Assembly: GCA_945897885.1 (NCBI GenBank)
Contig: CAMDGU010000018.1
Coordinates: forward strand, 1-48,338
Source of the DNA: Chitinophaga pinensis
GTDB lineage: Bacteria; Bacteroidota; Bacteroidia; NS11-12g; UBA9320
DNA length: 48,338 nt
Direction of reading: 5' to 3'
Positions 1-9,100 of the stretch are shown one piece after another (position 1 is the stretch's first letter; the number at the start of each line of letters is the position of its first letter). The translations under genes and the position numbers were made by a program. The notes under the pieces are model-generated. The model saw nothing but the letters and a program-made list of their open reading frames with translations. It did not search any database and had not been told where the DNA came from.

Positions 1-1185
1 GGAATATCCGTACCCGAAGCGACGGTTGATTTTGGAGCCGTGATAACCCGTAGCCGAAATGTGGCAGGTGGAATGAGCAAAGGTGTTCAGTTTTTGATGA
101 AAAAAAATAAGATAACCGTAATCACCGGTTATGGAAAATTGGTAGCTAAAGGAAAAGTAGAAGTAGAAAACGAAGGCACCAAAGAAATACATGAAGCCAA
201 AAATATCATATTAGCCACAGGAGCCAGAAGTCGCGAATTACCAAATATAAAAATTGATGGTAAAAAAGTGATTGGCTACCGCGAAGCCATGGTATTGCCC
301 GAAATGCCAAAAACCATGATAGTAATAGGTTCGGGAGCAATAGGTAGTGAGTTTGCTTATTTTTATAATGCCATGGGCACCAAAGTAACGATGGTAGAAT
401 TTATGCCAAACATACTTCCGGTAGAAGATGAAGATGTGAGCAAAGCCATGGAAAAAATATTTAAAACCAAAGGTTTTGAAATTTTAACTTCTTCAACAGT
501 AGAATCAGTAGATACAAGTGGTGCAGGTTGTGTGGTAAAAATTAAAACACCAAAAGGTGAAGAAACCCGCGAATGTGATATCGTGCTTTCAGCAGCCGGG
601 ATACAAACCAATCTTGAAAATTTAGGATTAGAAACCCTTGGTATAAAAACCGATAAAGGTAAAGTTTTGGTAAATGAGTTCTACCAAACCAATGTAGAAG
701 GAATATATGCCATTGGCGATATCGTTCCGGGACAAGCTTTGGCTCACGTAGCCAGTGCCGAAGGAATTATTTGTGTTGAAAAAATTGCAGGTCATCACCC
801 CGAGCCATTAGATTATAATAACATCCCGGGATGTACTTATGCCTGGCCTGAAGTAGCCTCTGTTGGTTACACCGAAAAACAAGCCCGTGAAAAAGGTTAT
901 GAATTAAAAATAGGAAAGTTTCCGTTCTCTGCATCAGGAAAGGCAAGTGCTGCAGGAGCCAAAGAAGGTTTTGTAAAAGTAATTTTTGATGCTAAGTATG
1001 GTGAATGGTTGGGCTGCCATATGGTAGGAGCCAATGTTACCGAAATGATAGCTGAAGCCGTGGTAGCCAGAAAATTAGAAACCACAGGTCATGAAATTAT
1101 AAAATCGGTTCACCCTCACCCAACCATGAGCGAAGCAATAATGGAAGCTGCTGCTGCTGCATATGGGGAGGTAATCCATTTGTAA
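1..1185 (+). CDS. lpd: Dihydrolipoamide dehydrogenase (E3), 5'-truncated by the window edge
   Basis: FAD- and NAD-dependent enzyme that reoxidises the lipoyl groups of 2-oxo acid dehydrogenase complexes. The reading frame is open from base 1, so the gene starts upstream; a GTG at 40 is internal. The missing N-terminus would carry the first FAD-binding glycine motif and the CxxxxC redox disulfide, which therefore cannot be checked. Visible family marks are the NAD-binding GSGAIGSEFAYFY, the second FAD motif GIYAIGDI, and the C-terminal dimerisation domain with HPHPTMSEAIMEA, which contains the catalytic His-Glu pair. The partner E2 and E1 of 2-oxoglutarate dehydrogenase are encoded in the same window at 29.9-31.2 kb and from 45.8 kb. 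Whether this E3 also serves other complexes cannot be told from the sequence. Confidence 0.93.
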   Translation, partial: GISVPEATVDFGAVITRSRNVAGGMSKGVQFLMKKNKITVITGYGKLVAKGKVEVENEGTKEIHEAKNIILATGARSRELPNIKIDGKKVIGYREAMVLPEMPKTMIVIGSGAIGSEFAYFYNAMGTKVTMVEFMPNILPVEDEDVSKAMEKIFKTKGFEILTSSTVESVDTSGAGCVVKIKTPKGEETRECDIVLSAAGIQTNLENLGLETLGIKTDKGKVLVNEFYQTNVEGIYAIGDIVPGQALAHVASAEGIICVEKIAGHHPEPLDYNNIPGCTYAWPEVASVGYTEKQAREKGYELKIGKFPFSASGKASAAGAKEGFVKVIFDAKYGEWLGCHMVGANVTEMIAEAVVARKLETTGHEIIKSVHPHPTMSEAIMEAAAAAYGEVIHL

Positions 1186-1190
1186 ATAAT

Positions 1191-1256
1191 TGTCATTCCG
1201 AGGCACTAGGAATCTTTTTTCTAAGTCAATAAGATGCTTCGTGCCTCAGCATGACA
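1191..1256. repeat. Imperfect palindrome, dispersed repeat family A
   Basis: Two 24-nt arms (1191-1214 and 1233-1256) pair at 19 of 24 positions around an 18-nt spacer. The arms begin and end with TGTCAT/ATGACA and share the core GAGGCAC. Related copies lie at 13742-13802 and, as a half copy, at 41536-41560. It begins 5 nt after the lpd stop, and the open frame of the next gene runs through it, which argues that the next gene really starts downstream. Confidence 0.8.
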
Positions 1257-1279
1257 AAACCAATTTAATTCAAACCAAC

Positions 1280-1930
1280 TTGCAAATCCAAAAATTCACC
1301 TTCAACTATTTTTCAGAAAACACATACCTGTTGTATGATGATACCCTTGAATGTGCCATTATTGATCCGGGATGCTGCAACAAAGAGGAAGAAACTACAC
1401 TTAAGAATTTTATAACTACAAACAACTTAAAACCGGTTCTTTTACTCAATACACATTGCCACATTGATCATATTCTGGGAAATGCATTTGTAGCTGACAC
1501 CTTTAAACTTGATTTACATATCCACAAAAAAGATTTGGAGGTATTAATTGCAGGAACTGTGGTAGCCGACCGCTATGGAATCCCTTATCATCCGTCACCT
1601 TCGCCATCCGTTTTTTTAGAAGAAGGAGAAACCATAAAATTTGGAAATACGGAATTGGCTATTGTATTTACACCCGGCCACTCGCCCGGAAGCATTTGCT
1701 TTATCAACCATAAAAATAAAAGTGTAATTGGTGGAGACGTTCTTTTTCAAGGCAGTATTGGCCGAACCGATTTACCCGGTGGCGATTTTGAAACCCTCGC
1801 CAATTCTATCAGGACAAAACTTTACACCTTACCTGATGATTATCTGGTTTTTCCGGGCCATGGTGACGAAACGCCTATTGGTGTTGAAAAAATAAGCAAC
1901 CCTTTTGTAAAGGCAAGTTTGTCATTTTAA
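1280..1930 (+). CDS. Metallo-beta-lactamase-fold hydrolase (glyoxalase II-like)
   Basis: A 216-residue cytoplasmic hydrolase of the glyoxalase II-like metallo-beta-lactamase group. The metal-binding motif THCHIDH lies at about residues 58-64. Later come TPGHSPGS with the next metal-ligand His, the bridging Asp in GGDVLF, and FPGHGDET near the C-terminus. No substrate-specific C-terminal domain is present, so it may act on hydroxyacyl thioesters or on something else. The frame stays open back to a TTG at 1190, but that segment is the palindromic repeat at 1191-1256. I therefore prefer the TTG at 1280, which gives the family-like N-terminus (M)QIQKFTFNYFSENTYLLYD. The start is inferred; the family call is firm. 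Confidence 0.85.
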   Translation: MQIQKFTFNYFSENTYLLYDDTLECAIIDPGCCNKEEETTLKNFITTNNLKPVLLLNTHCHIDHILGNAFVADTFKLDLHIHKKDLEVLIAGTVVADRYGIPYHPSPSPSVFLEEGETIKFGNTELAIVFTPGHSPGSICFINHKNKSVIGGDVLFQGSIGRTDLPGGDFETLANSIRTKLYTLPDDYLVFPGHGDETPIGVEKISNPFVKASLSF

Positions 1931-1938
1931 CAGTATTC

Positions 1939-1961
1939 GTTTAGGTTTGCCATACCTAAAC
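1939..1961. other. Small intergenic hairpin
   Basis: Perfect 8-bp inverted repeat GTTTAGGT / ACCTAAAC with a 7-nt loop, between the hydrolase stop codon and the next ATG at 1970. No T-run follows, so it is not a classical terminator. It may stabilise RNA or limit read-through; function unknown. Confidence 0.5.
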
Positions 1962-1969
1962 AGAAAACT

Positions 1970-2407
1970 ATGAAATATTTTACCGCCACACTGTTTGGCT
2001 CAATAGCAGGCATTCTTAGTATATCCCTTTTTGAATACCTTGCTATCTATCTTTTTCCATTACCTGCCGATATTGATATGCAAGATATTAATTCCATATC
2101 AGCCAATATGGATAGCATTCCACTTATCAATCTTATTGCGGTATCCATTGGTTTTGCTTTAGCATCGTTTATTGCAGGATTTGTTTGCGTTAAAATAAAA
2201 ACCCATAATGCGTTTGTACCTATTTTGGCGGTTGGTATTATTTTAACCATTTTTGGGTTTATTAATTTTTTAACCATTCCTCATCCCCTTTGGATGATAG
2301 TGGTGGGTTCAGCCACCTTTATACCCATGACTTTGTTGGGTGGAAAAATAGGGAAGCCTCATCGAAAGCAACATCATCACCATCATGCTCACCATCCCAT
2401 TTCTTAA
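1970..2407 (+). CDS. Small membrane protein with His-rich C-terminal tail
   Basis: A 145-residue protein I do not recognise. It shows about four hydrophobic segments: residues 5-30, roughly 50-75, 82-105 and 107-128. The first begins at the N-terminus and could be an anchor. The last 15 residues (from HRKQ to the end) hold eight histidines, including a run of five, on a soluble tail. This could bind nickel, zinc or copper, but no transporter family is recognisable. It lies 39 nt after the hydrolase gene and ends within a perfect AT-rich hairpin. The ATG start is well placed. Confidence 0.6.
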   Translation: MKYFTATLFGSIAGILSISLFEYLAIYLFPLPADIDMQDINSISANMDSIPLINLIAVSIGFALASFIAGFVCVKIKTHNAFVPILAVGIILTIFGFINFLTIPHPLWMIVVGSATFIPMTLLGGKIGKPHRKQHHHHHAHHPIS

Positions 2408-2436
2408 TTTTAAGTAATAATTATTCTTAAAATTAA
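2404..2436. terminator. AT-rich hairpin at a gene end, possible terminator
   Basis: Perfect 11-bp inverted repeat (2404-2414 with 2426-2436) around an 11-nt loop. It overlaps the stop codon of the His-tailed membrane protein. The stem has only one G-C pair and flanking T-runs are short, so it is a weak terminator candidate that could work in either direction. Confidence 0.35.
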
Positions 2437-2491
2437 ATATTCTGTTTTTACACTAATAATTATAACCTAAAATTGTTGGATAAATTAAAAC

Positions 2492-3076
2492 ATGTACGAC
2501 TTTATTGAAGGTAAATTAGAAAAACTAACTCCGGCATATGCTGTAATTAATTGCAACGGACTTGGTTTCCACATAAATATATCCGTTTACACATTCGAAA
2601 AACTAAAAGGATTGAGCAATGGCCGCCTTCAGGTTCATCAGGTAATAGCTGAAGACAACCACACACTTTTTGGTTTTTTTACTGAAAAAGAGCGGGAGGT
2701 TTTTCGCCATTTAATATCCGTTAGTGGTGTTGGTGCTAATACTGCACGGGTACTTTTGTCATCTTTAAATGAAGATGCATTGGTTAATGCAATAATAAGG
2801 AAAGACGCACCGTTATTACAATCAGTTAAAGGTATTGGCCCCAAGGCAGCCCAACGGCTTATTTTAGAATTGCATGATAAGCTTGGCAAAATTGGTGGTA
2901 ACACAGGATTATTGCCCGGTATTATAAGCAGTGCATTTGATGAAGCATTACAAGCTATGCAGGCATTGGGTTTTATAAGGGCAATTGCAGAAAAAGCTTT
3001 GATGAGAGTGAGCAAAGAACAAGGTGAAAGTGCTACAACTGAGAGCCTTGTAAAGGATGCCTTTAAATACCTTTAA
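2492..3076 (+). CDS. ruvA: Holliday junction branch migration subunit RuvA
   Basis: RuvA binds Holliday junctions as a tetramer and loads the RuvB motor during recombination and repair. The 194-residue length is normal. Domain I (residues 1-63) is the OB-fold, beginning MYDFIEGKLEKL. Domain II holds two helix-hairpin-helix motifs, SGVGANTA at 78-85 and KGIGPKAA at 113-120. Domain III is the short C-terminal helical bundle, ending AFKYL, that contacts RuvB. RuvB and RuvC are not in the window. It lies 67 nt upstream of sprA on the same strand, an arrangement I recall from other Bacteroidota. A weak -7-like TAAAATTG occurs at 2468-2475. Confidence 0.97.
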   Translation: MYDFIEGKLEKLTPAYAVINCNGLGFHINISVYTFEKLKGLSNGRLQVHQVIAEDNHTLFGFFTEKEREVFRHLISVSGVGANTARVLLSSLNEDALVNAIIRKDAPLLQSVKGIGPKAAQRLILELHDKLGKIGGNTGLLPGIISSAFDEALQAMQALGFIRAIAEKALMRVSKEQGESATTESLVKDAFKYL

Positions 3077-3081
3077 TTTTA

Positions 3082-3089
3082 TATTTTTG
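3082..3089 (+). promoter_or_regulatory. -7 element TATTTTTG upstream of sprA
   Basis: Matches the Bacteroidota -7 consensus TAnnTTTG and is followed by CAG. It lies 54 nt upstream of the sprA TTG start, in the short gap after ruvA, so sprA can be transcribed on its own. No clear -33 TTTG at the ideal spacing. Confidence 0.55.
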
Positions 3090-3143
3090 CAGATTGTTAA
3101 AAAATTGAACCATAAGGATACTTTACTAAATTAAAAATAGAAG

Positions 3144-6100
3144 TTGAAAACCGCCCTTACCCGTATTCTATTGGTCGCCTCGGCGGCCTTTGGTATTTCA
3201 TTTATATCTTCGGGCACCAATGATTTTTTGGTGTACGATTCTAAGTTATTAGTAGAGGATGACACTACAAAACTTAAGTTTCCCATTAAAGACAGAAAAC
3301 CTTATGACAATAATTACAAAAAAAACCGTTTTGATTTAAAAGATCCGGATATTTTAAAACGTAATACCGAATATGACCCTGAAAGTAATTCATATATTGA
3401 ACGTGAAAAACTCGGCAATCGTGATTTAAGCCCACCTAAATCAAAATCTTTTTCGGATTATTTAAAAGAATTAAACGAAAAGGAAGAACAAGACTACTTT
3501 CAATCAAAGAGTAAAGCCACCAATTTTGTTCGCAGTTCGGGTATTGTGCCCAACACGGTTAATGTACCTGACGCAGTAGATAAATTATTTGGAGGTGGAT
3601 TAATTGACATTAAACCATCAGGCTCGGCAGAGGCAACCTTTGGTGGGAGTTACAATGTAGTAAGAAACCCTGCCATCCCTGTAAGGCAGCAGCGCACAGG
3701 AACTCCTGATTTTAAAATAAAAATGCAGGTGAGTGTAACCGGGCAAATAGGTGATAAACTTAAAATAAATACCAATTACGATACTGATGCTACCTTCGAA
3801 TTTGAAAATCAAATAAAATTAAACTGGGAAGGACAGCAAGACGACATTCTTAAAAAAATAGAGCTTGGAAACGTTAGTTTACCGCTAAATGGTAGTCTGA
3901 TACAAGCTGGCCAAAGTTTATTTGGAGTAAAAACCCAAATGCAGTTTGGAAAATTAATGGTAACCTCAATTGCCACCCAACAAAGAGGCCAAACTACAGA
4001 AACTGAAGTAAGTGGCGGGGCACAGATTACAAAATTTGACATACAGGCCAATAATTATGAAGCTAATAAACATTTTTTTGTTGGTCAGTTTTTTAAAAAC
4101 CAATATGATAACGCCCTAAGTCTTTTACCGATTGTTCAGTCCGGTGCTTATATTAATTACATCGAAGTATGGGTTACCAACAGAAACAAATCTTTTAACG
4201 ACAACAGAAATCTGGTTCCTTTTGTAGATTTAGGAGAAACAAACCCTAACAATCCAAACTTAAAAGACCCTGCCAACCAGCCAGTTCAAACCCATAATGA
4301 AGCAAATTTATTATGGAGTAAAATAATAACCGACCCCGCTTTAAATAGCAGCACTTCGGTTATTGATGCTTTTAAAACAAAATATGCAGGACTTGATATG
4401 AAAGTTGGTATAGATTATAATATACTTACGAATGCCAGAAGATTAACCGAGCAGGAATACACTATAAACAGACAGTTAGGGTACATTTCATTGAATCAAA
4501 GCTTAAATAATGATGAAATTTTAGCAGTTTCCTATGAATATACTTTTAATGGAAGAGTCTTTAAAGTTGGGCAATTATCACGTGATAATCCTCCGGGGCC
4601 TAGTGGTAGTGGGAATGACCTTGTTGTAAAAATGCTAAAATCTACCATCACCAATACCCGCTGGCCTTTGTGGGATTTGATGATGAAAAACATTTACTCG
4701 TTAAATACTTATAATGTACAGGCTCAAGATTTTAGCTTGAATGTGGTTTATGCTGACGATAAATCTGCCGATTTAAATTATTTACCTGTAAATCCTGTCG
4801 AAATTAATATTTTCGAAAAACAGCTTATCACGGTTTTAAACCTTGATAAAATGAACAAGCAAACTGAAGCTAAACCTGATGGAGTTTTTGACCTCATAGA
4901 AGGGATTACCGTAAACATGCTAAATGGACGAATTATTTTTCCCGTAAGAGAACCTTTTGGTAATTTCTTACGAAATAAATTTAAAGACCCAGCCGGAAAA
5001 GATGCTAATTTTTATGCCTATGATGCTTTGTATGACTCGACAAAATGGTGGGCAGAACAGGACGTAACCCATAACAAATTTTTTCTAAGAGGAAGTTACC
5101 GAGGCAGTACTACCAACGAAATTTCACTAAATGCTATTAATGTTCCACAGGGCTCGGTAAAAGTAACGGCCAACGGAGCGGCACTTACTGAAAATGTTGA
5201 CTACACGGTTGATTACAATTTAGGTAGGGTTCGAATTTTAAATGAAGGCATTATTAACTCAGGTGCGGTAATTAAAGTATCGTCTGAAAGTAACTCCCTG
5301 TTTACACTTCAGCAAAAAACACTTTTAGGCTCACGATTTGATTACACACATTCCCGAAATTTATTGCTTGGTGGCACAATCATGCACATGACCGAAAGGC
5401 CATTAACTCCTAAAGTAGATATTGGTCAGGAACCCATTTTAAATACCATTATGGGGTTGGATGGAACTTGGTCAAAGGATTCGCGTTTATTAACTAAGTT
5501 AGTTGACAAACTTCCTTTTATTGAAACCAAAGAAAAATCAAACCTTGTAATTAGTGCAGAAGCTGCTAAAATTTTTCCGCACAATGCCAAAACAATAGGA
5601 AATACAAGAGGAACCTCATTCTTAGATGATTTTGAAGGAGCTGAAACGCCTTTTGATTTAAAATATATTTTGAACTGGAAATTTGCCCCAACCCCGCAAG
5701 GTCAAAAAGATTTATTTCCAGAAACAGCTTCCGATTCTACCAATGCCTTTAGGCGGGCTAAAATTGCGTTTCATACTATTGACCAAACTTTTTCGGGAAC
5801 TGATAAGAAATACATTCCAGATTACATGACAGGGAATGATCAATCGCATCCATTTGTAAGAACTTGGGCATTAAAAGAAGTATTCCCGCAGCTGAATATA
5901 CAAATGCAGCAAATAAACCAATTAACCACTTTGGACATGGTTTATTATCCAAAAAAACGTGGTATTTATAATTATAATACATCTATCACCGACTTTAACC
6001 CCGATGGCACCTTTAGCAAACCAAAAGAAAGTTGGGGTGGTATAGCCCGTAAAATAGAAACCAATGATTTTGAAGCTGCCAATATTGATTACATAGAATT

Positions 6101-9100
6101 TTGGATGATGGATCCATTTTGTTTGAATAGAAATACAACAAACCAAGGCCAACTCTATATTAATCTTGGAAATATATCTGAAGACCTGAACGCTGATAAC
6201 CGTCGTGGTGTGGAGAATGGCTTACCAAAAGACGGTTCCTTACTTGGACTTGACAGCACCCGTTATGGATTAATACCACAGGTAGCTCCACAAATACAAG
6301 CCTTTGATAATGATCCCGCATCCCGCCCAAATCAAGACAAAGGTTTGGATGGACTAAATGACAATGAAGAGCGAACTTTTTATAAAGGATATATAAATGC
6401 TTTAAAAAATAATTACGGTGCCACGAGTGCTATTGCAACCCAAGCTGAAAACGATCCGAGTTCAGACAACTACCAACATTATTTAGCCGAAGGATATAAC
6501 GCCATTAAGCAGAGTATTTTAGGCCGATATGAATCGTTTAACGGAATGGAAGGTAATTCAACATTAGGTACATTATCAACCGGGCAGCCTTTATCAGCAA
6601 GCATTTTCCCGGATGATGAAGATTTGAATCGCGATCAAACCATGAACTTTAATGAGGAGTATTTCCAGTATAAAATTAATATTTCTAAAAATTCCTTTCA
6701 GGTAGGTTCTAATTTTGTGACCGATTCTATTGTAACTGTGCCAAATTATATTGATGGAACCAACTTTCCGGCAACTATTACCTGGTATCAGTTTAAAGTT
6801 CCAATACGACAATTTGACCAGCGTATTGGGGGTATTCAGGATTTTAAATCCATTCGTTTTATGCGTTTGTTTTTAAAAGGTTTTGAAGACAGTGTAGTTT
6901 TCCGATTTGGCCAAATGCAATTGGTAAGAGCTGATTGGAGGCGCTATTTAAAAAATCTTAATTTTCCTCCTTCAGTAGGGCCAAATGTTGATCCTAATGA
7001 TCAAACCGAATTTACGGTTTCAGCTGTTAATATCGAAAAAAATAGCCAAAGAGTGCCCATTCCTTACGTAGTGCCTCCGGGCATAGTGCGTGAAACTGAC
7101 CCTACACAGCAAAGCAATGTTCAGATGAACGAACAAGCTCTATCCTTAAGAGCTTGTAAGCTAAAAAAGGGAGATTCCAGAGCAGCCTATAAAACATTAA
7201 ATTTTGACATAAGGAACTATAAAAAAATGAAAATGTTTGTGCATGCTGAAGGCAATGATGTTGCTGATGCTGATGTAAGAGCATTTATACGAATTGGAAC
7301 TGACTTGGAGAGAAATTATTACCAATTAGAAATCCCTTTAAAAATTACTCAACCTGGAACTAGTGATCCCTGGGCTATTTGGCCTACAGCCAATGAATTA
7401 AATATAGATTTAGAAGCATTTCAAGCAGTAAAACTTGAAAGAAACAATTTCACAACAGATGTAACGGCTTATTTTGAAAAAACTCTGTCTAATGGAAATG
7501 TAATTTCAGTCGTTGGTCAGCCTGATTTAAGCAATGTGAGAACCATCATGTTGGGTATTAAGAATCCTCTTGACGTTAAAAACGGAAAGACAGAAATATG
7601 CCCCGAAGTATGGTTTAACGAACTTAGACTTGAAGATTTTGTAAATAACGGTGGTTATGCAGCCAATGCTAGAATTGTCGCCAATTTGGCCGACTTTGGA
7701 AAATTAAACATTACGGGAAGTTACCAGTCTATAGGATTTGGCGGCGTTGATAAACGCCTAAATCAAAGAAACCTTAACGAAACTATTACCTATGATATTC
7801 AATCAAGTTTTGAGTTGGGTAAATTTTTTCCTCAAAAAACAGGTATTACCATCCCATTTTTTATAGGGTATAATGAGAATATTATTAACCCAAAATATTA
7901 CCCTCTTAATCCTGATGTGCTTTTAAAAACAGCCCTTAATTCTGCCAAAACCAAGGCTGAAAAAGACAAGATAAAAGAGAATGCTCAGGATTTTACATCG
8001 CGTTACAGTTATAATTTTACTAACGTAAAAAAGAATAAAATTGGTGGAGGTAAATCGCATATTTATGATGTTGAAAATTTCAACGTTAGCTATAGTTACC
8101 AAAAAATATTCCGCCGAAACCAAATTATTCAAGAAAACCTCGTAGAAACGTATCGTGCAAGTTTAGGTTACAATTTCAGTCAGGCGCCTAAAGCCTGGAA
8201 ACCTTTCAAAAAATTGAAACCAAAAGTATTAGCTCCATTCACCGGTTTTGGTTTGTTCTTTGTTCCTCAAAGTATTACTATGCGCTTGGATGTAGACCGC
8301 AGATACTCTGAACTGCAAAACCGAAATAATGATAATTTCAAAGCTATTGTTCCAAAATTATTTGATAAAACCTTTTTACTTACCAGAGTTTATGGGGTGA
8401 ATTATAACTTAACCAACAACTTAAAATTTGATTATAATGCCACTCTCAATGCACGTGTAGAAGAACCAATTGGTTCTCTGGAAACTCAGGCAAAAAAAGA
8501 TACAGTTTGGAGCAATTTCAAAGGGATGGGTAAACCAAATGATTTTAACCAAACCATTAATGCCACTTATAATCTTCCACTTAGTAAGGTTAAATTATTA
8601 AACTGGATTACTGTTTCTGCAAGATATACCGGCAGCTACAATTGGAGAACCGCTCCTTTGGCAGCGCCAATTATGGGTAATACCATTCAAAACTCACAAA
8701 CAATAGGGACCAACGCCCAATTAAATTTCTCGTCTTTTTACAATAAATTCCCATTACTAAAGAAAGCTAACCAGCCCAAAACCCCTAAATCAGCCAAAAA
8801 GAAGAAATATGATGATGAGGAAACTCCCGGTAAAAAGGACGATAAAAAGAAAAAAGACATTGAAATATCAAACGGAGCCAGAGCCACATTAAAATTTGTA
8901 ACCATGGTAAAGCAGTTGCAATTGGATTTAAGTTCAACCAACGGAACTACCTTGCCGGGTTATAAACATTCCATAGATTATTTTGGATTAAGTGATAAGT
9001 ATAAAACCCCGGGCGTTTCGTTTTTAGCTGGATTTCAAGATCCCAAATTAAGATACACAATGGCCGAAAAAGGAGCACTATCACAAAATCCATTACAAAT

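Noticed and set aside
363-611. Minus-strand open frame inside lpd
   Set aside because: It lies wholly within a well-supported gene in another frame, with no promoter or family resemblance.
1190-1279. N-terminal extension of the metallo-hydrolase from TTG 1190
   Set aside because: The extra residues are the translation of a palindromic repeat; the family N-terminus begins near 1280.
8763-8862. Lysine-rich stretch in SprA as a frameshift or gene fusion point
   Set aside because: The frame is continuous and recognisable SprA sequence lies on both sides; it looks like a low-complexity loop.
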